Assembly (NCBI RefSeq): GCF_042432825.1
Contig: NZ_JBHLWN010000077.1
Span: forward strand, 310,001-374,000
DNA length: 64,000 nucleotides
Direction: 5' to 3'
Source: Gordoniibacillus chartarius
GTDB taxonomy: Bacteria; Bacillota; Bacilli; Paenibacillales; NBRC-103111
Part shown: positions 50,794 through 59,532 of the stretch, in pieces
Layout of the letters: every line of letters begins with the position of its first letter
Numbering within the stretch: position 1 is the stretch's first letter
Notes under the pieces: model-generated
Told to the model about the DNA's origin: nothing
Databases searched by the model: none
What the model saw: the letters and a program-made list of their open reading frames with translations, nothing else
Program-made: the position numbers and the translations under genes

Positions 50794-51688
50794 CGAACGT
50801 GACCGTAAATATGGAGAAGATCGTCGAGGAGAATACGGCCTGCGAAGCGAATTCCGGTTCATTGTCGAATTCGACGGCGAGCAGCACCGAGCTTAACGAG
50901 GTCGGCACGGCGCAGGACAGGACAAGCGCCTGCGCAAGCGGACCGGTGAAGCCGAACAGCAGCACGACGCCGAATCCGAGCGCAGGGCCGACGAGCAGGC
51001 GCAGCACGTTGGAGACGAGCACGTCGGACAGCTTCAGCTTCCATGCCATGCTGCCGAGCTGTACGCCAAGCGTCAGGAGCGCGGTTGCGATGAACGCATT
51101 GGCTACATAATTAATCGGTGTATAGATCGCGGGCGGGATCGTAACTTCAAAGCCCCGCAAAGCGAAAGCGAGCGGAATGACATAAATGACGGGCATGGAC
51201 AAGATGGTGCGCCACAGCTTCTTGGCGTCCATTTTGCCGGCGTTGACGCTGTAGATCCCGTACGTGTTCGGAATAAGGCTCTGCATCATCATAATGATAA
51301 TTTGTACGGACAGTGTGAACGGATCGCCGACGAAGACGAGCTGATTGAGCGGAATCGCGTAATTGGCGCTATTGTAGAAAATAACACTGTTGCGCATTGA
51401 GCTGCGCATGCCGGCCTTATACCGCCGCAAGCGCATCACGACCTCGACGATCAAGCACAGCAGCGCGAAGTAGACCGCAAAGTACAGCAGCACCTGTCCG
51501 AGCACGACGAACGAGATCGTCGATTCATACAGCATCTTGAGCATGACCGCCGGCGAGAACAAGTAAAAATTCAGCTTCGACAGCGTCTTGATATCGAGCT
51601 GAAACAGCCGGTACAGTAATGCTCCGATCGCGATCATAATCGAAAGCGGAATAACGTTGTTCAGTAAAATATGTCCGAAATAAGCCAT
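50762..51688 (-). CDS. AEC-family transporter (auxin efflux carrier fold)
   Basis: This 308-residue membrane protein has ten hydrophobic segments in two repeats. It shows the family's short crossover loops (FYNSANYAIPLNQLVF in the first half, SCAVPTSLSSVLLAVEF in the second). Bacterial AEC proteins export or import small organic acids such as malate. The substrate here is unknown. Its stop lies inside the converging NUDIX gene, with no terminator between them. Confidence 0.88.
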   Translation of the reverse strand: MAYFGHILLNNVIPLSIMIAIGALLYRLFQLDIKTLSKLNFYLFSPAVMLKMLYESTISFVVLGQVLLYFAVYFALLCLIVEVVMRLRRYKAGMRSSMRNSVIFYNSANYAIPLNQLVFVGDPFTLSVQIIIMMMQSLIPNTYGIYSVNAGKMDAKKLWRTILSMPVIYVIPLAFALRGFEVTIPPAIYTPINYVANAFIATALLTLGVQLGSMAWKLKLSDVLVSNVLRLLVGPALGFGVVLLFGFTGPLAQALVLSCAVPTSLSSVLLAVEFDNEPEFASQAVFSSTIFSIFTVTFVIYAVQVLLP

Positions 51689-51728
51689 CGCTGTCTACCT
51701 TCCCATCCGTTATTTGACGAACCCCCTT

Positions 51729-51799
51729 ATTATAGCAGAATAGAAAGCGGTTGCGGGGCTGCAGAATCATTTTTCCTTTGCGTCCGTTCGTGGTATGAT
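51729..51799. promoter_or_regulatory. Divergent extended -10 promoters
   Basis: On the minus strand TGCTATAAT (51,729-51,737) is a perfect extended -10 for the AEC gene. On the plus strand TGGTATGAT (51,791-51,799) serves the hypothetical gene at 51,826. The two diverge across about 60 bases. Confidence 0.6.
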
Positions 51800-51825
51800 G
51801 GTGCTATATAAGGAGGAGCTCATCT

Positions 51826-52464
51826 ATGTCCGATAAAGATACCGAACAACTGAACCAAGACGAAACCGAAGCTTCATCCGGCCCGAGTGAAGGCGAGATT
51901 ATTATGAACTGGTTCCAGCTCATCCACAACGTACTAAAGGAACAGTTTTCCGAATACGAAGTGGAAGGCCAAGTCGGACAGCACCAGCTGCACGGCCCGA
52001 TGATGGCGTTTACGCTGAAGAAGGATGACAAATCGTACACATGCGGCTTCTTCCTTGCGGAGCTGGCGCGCCAATTCCAGAACAATCCGAATGCCGTGCT
52101 GTGGCTTACGTCTTATTTTGTCGACCTGGCCAAGAGCCCGGAGAGCCGGCCGCTGCCGACTCCTCCGCAATCCGAGGACGACGCCAAGCACTTGTTCGAC
52201 GATATTATTGTTCCGCACTGCGCCAAGACCGTGCGTGAAGAATTTGAGCCCGAGCCCGTTTATATCGACCTAGAGCTGCACCCGGATCACGGTCCCGTCC
52301 TCGAAGCCGGATTTCCCAGCATTGTGGAGGGCAGCAACACCTGTGCGATCCCGCTGCATTATTTGCTGACGCTGCACTTGATGAACCGTGACCCGGCGGA
52401 TGCGATCATTCAGGCACTTAATAATTTGAAAGAGCTGCACCGCCAGCAGCAGGCTCAGGCCTGA
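51826..52464 (+). CDS. Conserved-looking hypothetical protein
   Basis: This soluble, acidic protein of 212 residues has a Glu/Asp-rich, low-complexity first 25 residues. A mixed alpha/beta body follows (NWFQLIHNVLKEQFSEYEVEG, SYTCGFFLAELARQFQNNP), with no signal peptide or membrane helix. I do not recognise a domain. It has its own promoter, an AAGGAGG site and a terminator. The body could be a stand-alone protein-binding fold; no function is claimed. Confidence 0.85.
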   Translation: MSDKDTEQLNQDETEASSGPSEGEIIMNWFQLIHNVLKEQFSEYEVEGQVGQHQLHGPMMAFTLKKDDKSYTCGFFLAELARQFQNNPNAVLWLTSYFVDLAKSPESRPLPTPPQSEDDAKHLFDDIIVPHCAKTVREEFEPEPVYIDLELHPDHGPVLEAGFPSIVEGSNTCAIPLHYLLTLHLMNRDPADAIIQALNNLKELHRQQQAQA

Positions 52465-52491
52465 TTCAATTCGAATAAGCGTAGGATCAAC

Positions 52492-52537
52492 GGCTTCATA
52501 TCGCAAATCATCATTGCGTGTGAAGCCTTCTTCATTT
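52492..52537 (+). terminator. Terminator after the hypothetical gene
   Basis: GGCTTCA...CGCAA / TTGCG...TGAAGCC form a long interrupted stem, followed by a T-rich tail (TTCTTCATTTT). Confidence 0.7.
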
Positions 52538-52556
52538 TCCTTGCAATTTCCTTAAC

Positions 52557-52585
52557 TTGACATTTCAATCTATAACAATTATCAT
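52557..52585 (+). promoter_or_regulatory. Nitroreductase promoter with PerR/Fur-like box
   Basis: TTGACA (52,557-52,562), a 17-base spacer and TATCAT (52,580-52,585) form a strong sigma-A promoter. The 15 bases at 52,570-52,584 (CTATAACAATTATCA) match the PerR box TTATAATnATTATAA at 12 of 14 defined positions and lie between and over the promoter elements, where a repressor would block transcription. Confidence 0.6.
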
Positions 52586-52626
52586 TACAGATGGAAAATA
52601 ATTTACTTATTGGAGGTAAGCTGCTT

Positions 52627-53259
52627 ATGAGTCAACAAGCTGTTTATAACGATGTATTCACCGTATTGAGCGAACGTCATGCGGTAAAGCAGTACCAAGC
52701 CGGGCACCAAATGCCGCAAGCCGACCTTGAGCAGCTGCTGCTTTCGACCTCGCAGGCGCCGTCCGCGTGGAACCTCCAGCATTGGAAGCTGCTCGTGATC
52801 GAAGACCAGGCACAGAAGGAAAAGCTGCTGCCGATCGCCTACGGCCAGAAGCAAATTGTGGAAAGCTCCGTCGTTATCGCCGTTCTGGGAGATCTGGAAG
52901 CAAACAAGAATGCCCCGCTCGTATTTGGTCCGGGTGTCGAGGCCGGAGTTCTTTCTAAGGAGATTTACGACAATCTTATCGGTCAAATTGAAGGAGCTTA
53001 CCAGAACCCGCAAATCGCCCGCGACGAAGCGATCCGCAACGCTTCCCTCGCCGCCATGCAGCTGATGATCGCGGCGAAAGCGATGGGCTATGACACGTGT
53101 CCGATGGGCGGCTTCGACAAGGAGAAATTTGTAGAAGCGTTCAACGTTCCTGCCCGTTATATTCCGAACATGCTGATTACCGTCGGCTTGGCAGCGCAGC
53201 CGGCCCGTCCGTCCGGCCGTTTCCCGATCGATCAAATTACGCAAAAAAACACGTTCTAA
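52627..53259 (+). CDS. Nitroreductase-family FMN oxidoreductase
   Basis: This 210-residue protein has the nitroreductase start (VLSERHAVKQYQ), the FMN-contacting STSQAPSAWNLQHWKLLVIED, and the late GYDTCPMGGFDKEKF. It resembles the Bacillus MhqN/YfhC-type enzymes. The frame opens at 52,591, but GGAGG lies about 11 bases before the ATG at 52,627, which gives the normal family start. It probably reduces quinones or nitro compounds with NAD(P)H. The PerR-like operator upstream suggests peroxide or metal control. Confidence 0.88.
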   Translation: MSQQAVYNDVFTVLSERHAVKQYQAGHQMPQADLEQLLLSTSQAPSAWNLQHWKLLVIEDQAQKEKLLPIAYGQKQIVESSVVIAVLGDLEANKNAPLVFGPGVEAGVLSKEIYDNLIGQIEGAYQNPQIARDEAIRNASLAAMQLMIAAKAMGYDTCPMGGFDKEKFVEAFNVPARYIPNMLITVGLAAQPARPSGRFPIDQITQKNTF

Positions 53260-53306
53260 AGATCATCGGCTTACGCCGAATTACGAACTGTGCGATTACA
53301 GCCCTA

Positions 53307-53349
53307 ATACCCCCAAACGCTTGCCTGCAAAGCAACCGGATGGGGGTAT
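53307..53349. terminator. Hairpin between convergent genes
   Basis: ATACCCCCA / TGGGGGTAT arms pair over 9 bases around a 25-base loop. T runs are modest on both sides, so it may act weakly in both directions between the nitroreductase and adenosine deaminase genes. Confidence 0.5.
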
Positions 53350-53390
53350 AAGTTTCTATTAGATATGTTTGCCCGGCCGCCGCTCCATCT

Positions 53391-54416
53391 CTACGTCCCG
53401 CTCGCCAACCCCAATTCGGTCTGCAGGCTTGCCGTCAGCTCACGCTTCCTCTCCGTCTCAAGAAAAGAGACATTGGCTGCATTCAATATCAACTGCTTCA
53501 TCTCCCCTATCGTAAATCGGTACAGCTTCATAATTTTCTCATATTCTTGGGTCATCGTCGTATTGGAAACCGTCGTATTGTCCGTGTTCACCGTCACCAG
53601 GATCCCTTGCTCGAAGTATTCTTTAATCGGGTGCTCCTCCCAACAGCGGACCGCTTTCGTTTGGATGTTGCTCGTCACGCACATCTCCAATGCAATGTTC
53701 CGTTCTTTAATCCACTGCACAAGCGGCTCGCTCTCCTTTAACCGCACCCCATGTCCGATTCGCACTGCGTGCATATGGGAGACGCATTCCCTAATATTTT
53801 CCGCACCGGCGGCTTCGCCGGCATGGAGTGTAACGGGAAAGCCGTACCGGTCCGCCAGACGAAACACATCGCGGTGCAGCTGAGGAGGAAAGCGCGCTTC
53901 GTCTCCCGCCAAATCGACGCCGACGACACCGCGACCTTGAAAGGAATGCGCTGCGTGAATGACACGGATGTTCTCAGCCGGATCGTGACTCCGCAAGCAA
54001 ATGACGATCGCTCGCGCGAGCGTACCCGACTCCCGCTCTCCCCGTTCTAATCCGTGCAGAACTTCAGCAATCACCTCTTCCGCAGACAGTCTCCCTGCCG
54101 TATGCAGCAGCGGAGCAAACCTGACTTCGATATATTTAACCCGGTCGGCGTGAGCGTCCATAACGAGTTCATAGGCAGCGCGACGCAGCCCTTCGGAAGT
54201 TTGCAGGCAACGAAGGGGAAGATCGAATTTGGCTAAGTAATCGCCTAAGCTGCCGCACATTTCGCTTGCCTGCAAGTGAGCCGCCAATCGCGCCGGGTCC
54301 GTATCCGGCAAACGGATCCCCTCCTCCGCTGCAAGCTCGATAACGGTGGCCGGCCTCATGCTCCCATCCAAATGAATATGCAAATCCACTTTCGGCAATA
54401 ATCGGACGTGGTCCAT
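53391..54416 (-). CDS. add: Adenosine deaminase
   Basis: This 341-residue TIM-barrel amidohydrolase has the metal motif KVDLHIHLDGS, the VDLAGDE segment, the metal His/catalytic Glu of VTLHAGE, RIGHGVRL, TSNIQT and the metal Asp in VNTDN. These are the adenosine/adenine deaminase signatures. It deaminates adenosine to inosine for purine salvage. Relatives include adenine deaminases of the same fold, so the base specificity is slightly uncertain. The ATG is preceded by AGGGAG. A small unknown gene lies 27 bases upstream and is probably co-transcribed. Confidence 0.92.
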   Translation of the reverse strand: MDHVRLLPKVDLHIHLDGSMRPATVIELAAEEGIRLPDTDPARLAAHLQASEMCGSLGDYLAKFDLPLRCLQTSEGLRRAAYELVMDAHADRVKYIEVRFAPLLHTAGRLSAEEVIAEVLHGLERGERESGTLARAIVICLRSHDPAENIRVIHAAHSFQGRGVVGVDLAGDEARFPPQLHRDVFRLADRYGFPVTLHAGEAAGAENIRECVSHMHAVRIGHGVRLKESEPLVQWIKERNIALEMCVTSNIQTKAVRCWEEHPIKEYFEQGILVTVNTDNTTVSNTTMTQEYEKIMKLYRFTIGEMKQLILNAANVSFLETERKRELTASLQTELGLASGT

Positions 54417-54443
54417 ACCGCCATCTCCCTTCTCGCTCGAACA

Positions 54444-54623
54444 TTACGAATGTGGATCTTCGTTGGCTTTCAGCATAGGCTCCGCATACAGATCCGGCTG
54501 AATCACAATATCGTCGGCTAACTCCAGGATCGCCCCATGCTTTCGCATACGCTTCAACGATTCGATCAGCTCCGCTTTATGCGATGACTCCGTCTCCTTC
54601 ACCAATTGGAAGAGCAGTCCCAT
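54444..54623 (-). CDS. Small hypothetical protein upstream of adenosine deaminase
   Basis: This predicted mostly helical, soluble protein has 59 residues (FQLVKETESSHKAELIESLKR, then a beta-like ILELADDIVIQPDLY). GGGGAGG lies 8 bases before the ATG at 54,621-54,623. A longer frame begins ten codons upstream but lacks a site. No family is recognised. It is 27 bases from the deaminase start and on the same strand. Confidence 0.65.
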   Translation of the reverse strand: MGLLFQLVKETESSHKAELIESLKRMRKHGAILELADDIVIQPDLYAEPMLKANEDPHS

Positions 54624-54963
54624 GTCATGACCTCCCCAAGAGTCGCATGTCAATTAAACGTTATTTTATATTACGTATATTAATGATATTTGAATTCAAT
54701 CATACTCATCAACCTTAAATAAGTCAATTAATATATCATTAAATTAACAAGCAATTGAGCATCCAACAGATGTTTGCGAATAAGATCAAAGTATGTGTTA
54801 CTTATATGTAATATTCAATTACATTAATATGATGTTTATAACCGTTAACTGCTCCATCCACTATCCCCACCGCTCCATCAACGAATACAATTCAAGATAT
54901 GCACAAGAATAACCGGGGGGGTACCCCCCCCGGTCCACTTTAGGTTAGTGCTCTTATTCCCGC
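54624..54963. other. AT-rich intergenic block with a long G/C palindrome
   Basis: Bases 54,655-54,840 are strikingly AT-rich compared with the GC-rich surroundings and contain many TAATAT/ATTAAT runs but no gene. The promoter of the small gene/adenosine deaminase unit must lie here. A G7/C8 palindrome near 54,913-54,933 ends the block. I see no repeat that marks a mobile element. Confidence 0.6.
54913..54933. repeat. CCGGGGGGG-TA-CCCCCCCCGG inverted repeat
   Basis: This near-perfect palindrome is centred on GGTACC, with a run of seven G and one of eight C. It lies 31 bases beyond the lipoprotein stop, so it may be that gene's terminator stem, though the following T run is weak (GGTTATTCTTG). 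Confidence 0.7.
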
Positions 54964-55872
54964 TTATTTTGACACTTCCATCGGTTGAAGAGGATGATCC
55001 TTTACTATGCTTTCCACTTCCTCATATCCTGGCGGGAAGGCGAAATTGTAACGCGCCGGAAGCGCAAAAACATATCGCGAATTGCGGCCAAGCTCTCTCG
55101 GCCCTATAGGAGCCGCTCCTATGTGAAATTCTCCCTGCTGCAGCGAGCTCCACTGAGCTTGCGTGAATATCATAATAGGAATGTCCTGCCTCGGGGACTC
55201 CTTAGTCCATTTAGGATGCCTGATGCTGAGCAAAGGTCCTTTTTCAACAATCTTCTCACCCTCCGGACCTCCCGGCGCCAAGCCGTTCCACTCGTCCGTG
55301 ACCATCGCGAACCCTTTCCAGCTTTCCGGCAACGGGAAACGAAAACCGTATTCTGTATTCGAATACACAACAGCATTTTCTTCCTCATATGCGCCTAGCT
55401 CAACATTGTCGATCAACCAGCGGTTGTTTATCTTTTTCACCTCGGCAACTATAGCCCGCTTCGCTGCAATCCCGTTCTTGCTCGTGATTTCAATGACCAG
55501 GCCTTTCACCCGATACACGTCTTCCGAAACTTTTTGGGTGCTTTGCACATCAATACGGTCAGGCCACGGACTGGATACCATTCTGCCGGGAGCCTGCTCG
55601 GGATCGCTCTGCCACTGGGTAAGAAGCTCTTGGGAAACCAGGTCTCCGTAGTGCTCCTGCATACTTTTGCTAACGACGTCCTTTGGAGCCAGAAGCGATA
55701 CCCGTTGAAGCTTTCCGCCGAAGCTTTCGACCAAACTGCGAACCGCTTCCTCAGCCGTCGTTTCGGATTGTGGAGCCTCCGCCTGCACCGGTGCCGGAGT
55801 TTCTTTGATCGTACACCCGGTCAGAGCAATACTGAACGATAATAGGATTACGAGCCACTTTGCTTGTTTCAT
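54964..55872 (-). CDS. Secreted lipoprotein of unknown function
   Basis: This protein of about 302 residues has a lipoprotein signal peptide (KQAKWLVILLSFSIALTGC), so it should be anchored outside the membrane. A Pro/Glu-rich linker follows, then a region with alternating strands (VYRVKGLVIEITSKNG, IVAEVKKINNRWLIDNVELG) that looks like an NTF2-like or nuclear-transport-type fold. A second part contains EYGFRFPLPESWKGF, often seen in PsbP/DUF1795-like domains. GTG at 55,884 and ATG at 55,872 are both possible; the spacing of AAAGGAG favours the ATG. Single-gene unit. Confidence 0.8.
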   Translation of the reverse strand: MKQAKWLVILLSFSIALTGCTIKETPAPVQAEAPQSETTAEEAVRSLVESFGGKLQRVSLLAPKDVVSKSMQEHYGDLVSQELLTQWQSDPEQAPGRMVSSPWPDRIDVQSTQKVSEDVYRVKGLVIEITSKNGIAAKRAIVAEVKKINNRWLIDNVELGAYEEENAVVYSNTEYGFRFPLPESWKGFAMVTDEWNGLAPGGPEGEKIVEKGPLLSIRHPKWTKESPRQDIPIMIFTQAQWSSLQQGEFHIGAAPIGPRELGRNSRYVFALPARYNFAFPPGYEEVESIVKDHPLQPMEVSK

Positions 55873-55976
55873 GATGTACTTCACTCCTTTCCCTTCCTGA
55901 CGAAAGAAACACCCGATTTGTTTTGGCTCAAGGGACCCAAATTCCAGAAATCCTGATTCCGGATGTTAGACCGGCA

Positions 55977-56020
55977 CAAAAAAAATCGCCCTCACACGCC
56001 GATAAGGCGTGCTAAGAGCG
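55977..56020 (-). terminator. Terminator after purT
   Basis: On the minus strand a GCACGCC / GGCGTGT stem inside longer partial pairing (CGCTC...GGGCG) is followed by eight T residues. Confidence 0.88.
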
Positions 56021-56066
56021 ACACTGCTTGTACACCATACGAAGCTATCTTTTGTTGAAGTCCTGC

Positions 56067-57227
56067 TTACGCTTCTTCCACGGACAGCTTGTCCAGCGCC
56101 TTCTTCGCGCGTTCGCGGGCGGCTTCGACGGTATCCGCTGCCGATAGCGCAACGGCAACGCGGCGGCCGGCCTTCGTCACCGGCTTGCCGAACAGACGCA
56201 GCTGGGTCTGCGGCACGGCGAGCGCCTCTTCCGCCCCGGCGATCCGGTAATGCTCCAGCTTTTGGGGCGCTTTGAGCGGTCGGCTTGCCCCCGGCGTCAT
56301 CAGCACGATTTCCGGAATCGGATAGCCGAGAATGGCGCGTACATGGAGCGCGAACTCGGACAAATTTTGCGTCACGAGTGTGACGAGGCCCGTATCGTGC
56401 GGACGCGGCGACACTTCGCTGAAGTAAACTTGATCGCCGGAAAGGAACAGCTCGACGCCGAACAAGCCATATCCGCCCAGCGCGTCCGTAATCGTCCGGG
56501 CGATATCCTGCGCCCGCTGCAGCTGGGTGTCCGTCATCGGATGCGGCTGCCACGACTCGATGTAATCGCCGTCCTCCTGGACATGACCGATCGGAGCGCA
56601 GAACGTCGTCCCGCCGACAGAGCGGACGGTCAGCAGCGTAATTTCCGATTCAAACCGGATAAATTCCTCGACAATCACGCGGCCGTTCTGGACGCGTCCC
56701 CCCTCCATAGCGATCGACCAGCTCCGGTCGATGTCCTGCTCGGAGCGGCATACGCTCTGCCCTTTGCCCGACGAGCTCATGAGCGGCTTAATGACACATG
56801 GATATCCGGTTGCCTTGACCGCTTGCACGAATTCCTCGTACGTATCGGCAAACCGGTAGCCGGCCGTCGGCAGCTTGAGCGTTTCCGCCGCCAGACGCCG
56901 AATGCCTTCGCGGTCCATGGTCAGCTTTGCCGCCGTCGCCGTCGGAATGACCCGGAAGCCCTCCTGCTCAAGCTTCAGCAGCTCGGCCGTAGCGATCGCT
57001 TCAATCTCCGGGACGATCAGATCCGGCTTCTCCGCCTCGATGATCCGGCGCAGCTGCTGCGGATCGAGCATATCGATCACATAACTGCGGTGTGCGACCT
57101 GCATCGCCGGAGCATGCTCATAGCGATCGACGGCTACTGTCTCAACGCCGAGCCTTTGCGCCTCGAGCACCACCTCTTTGCCGAGCTCTCCCGAGCCTAA
57201 CAGCAGCATTTTCTTCGTTTTGTACAT
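56067..57227 (-). CDS. purT: Formate-dependent phosphoribosylglycinamide formyltransferase
   Basis: This 386-residue ATP-grasp enzyme has KKMLLLGSGELGKEVVLEAQRLG at the start, VPEIEAIAT, the ATP loop VIKPLMSSSGKGQSV, VEEFIRFESEITLLT, ELFLSGDQVYFSEVSPRPHDTG and GASRPLKAP. All are PurT signatures. It makes formyl-GAR from GAR, formate and ATP in de novo purine synthesis, an alternative to folate-dependent PurN. It is not in a pur operon but stands alone with its own terminator. TATAAT near 57,280 on the minus strand may be its -10. The length is typical. Confidence 0.96.
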   Translation of the reverse strand: MYKTKKMLLLGSGELGKEVVLEAQRLGVETVAVDRYEHAPAMQVAHRSYVIDMLDPQQLRRIIEAEKPDLIVPEIEAIATAELLKLEQEGFRVIPTATAAKLTMDREGIRRLAAETLKLPTAGYRFADTYEEFVQAVKATGYPCVIKPLMSSSGKGQSVCRSEQDIDRSWSIAMEGGRVQNGRVIVEEFIRFESEITLLTVRSVGGTTFCAPIGHVQEDGDYIESWQPHPMTDTQLQRAQDIARTITDALGGYGLFGVELFLSGDQVYFSEVSPRPHDTGLVTLVTQNLSEFALHVRAILGYPIPEIVLMTPGASRPLKAPQKLEHYRIAGAEEALAVPQTQLRLFGKPVTKAGRRVAVALSAADTVEAARERAKKALDKLSVEEA

Positions 57228-57393
57228 GTTCCCCGCCCCCCGTGTTTATGTATGGTAGATTCATCCTTTGTATTATACACGATTCCAAGATTCGACACCT
57301 CTATGGACAGAAAAATGCCGCCCGATAATCGATTCACGATATTCCGAATCCGAACCCGGATCAATGCACCATCGATAGCGATCCGCCAACGGT

Positions 57394-57424
57394 AAAGCCG
57401 CCCCCGAAAACCGGGAGCGGCTTT
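57394..57424 (-). terminator. Terminator after the aldo/keto reductase gene
   Basis: AAAGCCGCTCCCG / CGGGGGCGGCTTT forms a long stem with one mismatch, 13 bases beyond the stop. It could also act on the plus strand. Confidence 0.8.
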
Positions 57425-57436
57425 ATTAGCCCAAGC

Positions 57437-58375
57437 TTATCTTGCCGCAATGCTGAGATCCAGCCAGTCGAGCTCCTCGCGTGTCAGCTTCAGCTTCTCG
57501 CCTTCTTCGCACGACAGCAGCTCCTCGCGAGATTGGGCGCCGATCAGCGCGCACGCCGGGAATGGCTGATTCAGCACATAAGCCAGCGCAATTTGAATCG
57601 TCGTAACGCCTTTTTCCTTCGCCAAGCTTTCCGCTCTGCGGTAGCGCTCCCAGTTGTCGTCGCTGTAGAACACGCGCACTAAGTCGGCGTTATCGCGAAC
57701 CTCCGGCGAGAACCGTCCGGTGAAAAATCCGCGCGCCTGTGAAGACCACGACAGCAGCGCCATGCCCGTGCGCTCGTGCCAGCGCAGCGTTTCGGCATCG
57801 GCCGACACACAGCCGGACCAGAACGGCTCGTTCGCTTTGGCAAGGCTCAAGTTCGGCGACGAGAACGTGAACCCGACCAAGCCGTGCTGCTCCGCATAGC
57901 GGTTCGCCTCCTCCAGCCGCTGCCACGTCCAGTTCGAGCCGCCGATTGCGCCGATGCGGCCGGCCTCGATATGCTCGTTCAGCGCCTCGATTATGGCGCC
58001 GACCGGCTGCTGCGGATCGTCGCGGTGCAGCGCATACAGCTCGATATGGTCCGTCTGCAGACGCTCAAGGCTTGTCATCAGATCGCTGTTTATCGCTTCC
58101 TTGTTCACGCGCGGTCCGTTCTTATCGTGATGCGAGCCTTTCGTCAAAATAACGAGCTGGTCGCGGTTCCCTCTTTCGCTTATATACCGGCCGATTACTT
58201 CTTCGCTTTGTCCCCCGCAATAAATATGCGCCGTATCGACGGTATTGCCGCCGATCGCCAGGTACGCGTCCATATTTTCGCATACCTTATCGTAATTGTC
58301 GTGCTTGAAATAATCGGTGCCTTTGATCAGACGGGAGATCGGCTTGCGGCAGCCTTGAATTTGAATATAGTCCAC
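57437..58375 (-). CDS. Aldo/keto reductase
   Basis: This 312-residue (alpha/beta)8 oxidoreductase has the catalytic tetrad in place: Asp in NTVDTAHIY (with Tyr following), Lys in VILTKGSHH, and His in IELYALHRDD. The NADP region ends ALIGAQSREEL. GGSNWTWQRLEEANRYA is the conserved strand 6. The start is a GTG at 58,373-58,375 with AGGAGGG. It lies 12 bases downstream of a Gfo/Idh/MocA gene and forms a two-gene operon divergent from an AraC regulator. The pair probably handles one sugar or sugar derivative. Confidence 0.9.
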   Translation of the reverse strand: MDYIQIQGCRKPISRLIKGTDYFKHDNYDKVCENMDAYLAIGGNTVDTAHIYCGGQSEEVIGRYISERGNRDQLVILTKGSHHDKNGPRVNKEAINSDLMTSLERLQTDHIELYALHRDDPQQPVGAIIEALNEHIEAGRIGAIGGSNWTWQRLEEANRYAEQHGLVGFTFSSPNLSLAKANEPFWSGCVSADAETLRWHERTGMALLSWSSQARGFFTGRFSPEVRDNADLVRVFYSDDNWERYRRAESLAKEKGVTTIQIALAYVLNQPFPACALIGAQSREELLSCEEGEKLKLTREELDWLDLSIAAR

Positions 58376-58387
58376 GTTGTAGCCCTC

Positions 58388-59401
58388 CTATTCGGAAATA
58401 ACGACCCGTGTCCGGCTTCTTGCCGACAGCAGGCACGCGTCGAGCACCCGCATGCCGGCAACCGTATCCTCGACCGGCATTAACGGCGCTTCGCCCTGCA
58501 GCACGACGCGGGCGAAGTTATCCGCTTGCAGCGCGTACTGGTTCACTTCAGGCACTTCCACCTCGCGCCGCCCTTCTTTCGTATGCACGAAGAAATTGCC
58601 GCCGCCCGCTTCCTTCGGGTAGACGAATGCGCCGGGCACCTCGATTCGCCCGTCCGTGCCGAGCACCTCCAGCGTATTCCGGAAAGCCGCCCACATCGCG
58701 CAGTCGAACGTCAGTCCGACGGAACCGGGGAACTCGAGCAGACCGGACGCCATCATGTCGACGTCATCGTGCTCCGGCGAGAACAATGCCTGCACTGTCG
58801 CCGCCACCGGCTCCGCTCCAAGCAGCAGGCGGGCGGCACTGATCGGATAGACGCCGACATCGTACAACGCGCCGCCGCCCCAATCCCGGCGGAATCGGAC
58901 GTTTCCTTTATTTGCCGCGCTGTTGAAGGTGAACGTGCCATGTATGCCCCGCACCTCGCCGATTTCCCCGCTGGCCAGTACGTCCTTGATCATCTTGTAT
59001 CGCGGATGATGGCGGTACATGAACGCTTCCTCGAAATGGACGCCTGCCTTGCGGCTGGCCGCAACCATCTCGGCAGCTTCCTCGGCGGTCAGAGCGATCG
59101 GCTTCTCGCAAAGCACATGCTTGCCCGCTTCCGCCGCGCGGATCGTCCACTCCTTGTGCAAATGGTTCGGCAGCGGTATGTAAACGGCATCAATTTCGGG
59201 ATCGGCAAGCAGCTCCTCGTAGCTCCCGTATGCTCTGGCGATATCCAGGCTCGCGGCTGTTTCCTTTGCCTTGTCAAGATCGCGGCTCGCAATGGCCGTC
59301 ACTTCTCCAAGCTCCGATTCGCGAATACCTGGAATAACGGAACGTTTCGCGATGCCGGCACAGCCGAGGATGCCCCAGCGAAGTTTCGATTGCAGACTCA
59401 T
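58388..59401 (-). CDS. Gfo/Idh/MocA family oxidoreductase
   Basis: This 337-residue dehydrogenase has RWGILGCAGIAKRSVIPGI, LPNHLHKEWTIRAAEAGKHVLCEKPIALT with the standard EKP, EAFMYRHHPRY, and GGGALYDVGVYPISAARLLLG with the usual active-site residues. It resembles glucose-fructose-oxidoreductase or D-xylose/trans-dihydrodiol dehydrogenase subgroups. It is the first gene of the operon, preceded by GAGGAGGAG, and faces the AraC gene across about 130 bases. Confidence 0.92.
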   Translation of the reverse strand: MSLQSKLRWGILGCAGIAKRSVIPGIRESELGEVTAIASRDLDKAKETAASLDIARAYGSYEELLADPEIDAVYIPLPNHLHKEWTIRAAEAGKHVLCEKPIALTAEEAAEMVAASRKAGVHFEEAFMYRHHPRYKMIKDVLASGEIGEVRGIHGTFTFNSAANKGNVRFRRDWGGGALYDVGVYPISAARLLLGAEPVAATVQALFSPEHDDVDMMASGLLEFPGSVGLTFDCAMWAAFRNTLEVLGTDGRIEVPGAFVYPKEAGGGNFFVHTKEGRREVEVPEVNQYALQADNFARVVLQGEAPLMPVEDTVAGMRVLDACLLSARSRTRVVISE

Positions 59402-59532
59402 GAATCTCTACTCCTCCTCAAAGTAATATGATATTGTTGATTATATACCCTTTCGACTTCAATGAATATGACATTTTATTGCTTGCGTCTATAACTATTT
59501 TGTCATCACTGAACTGGAGGTTAGAGCCGGCA

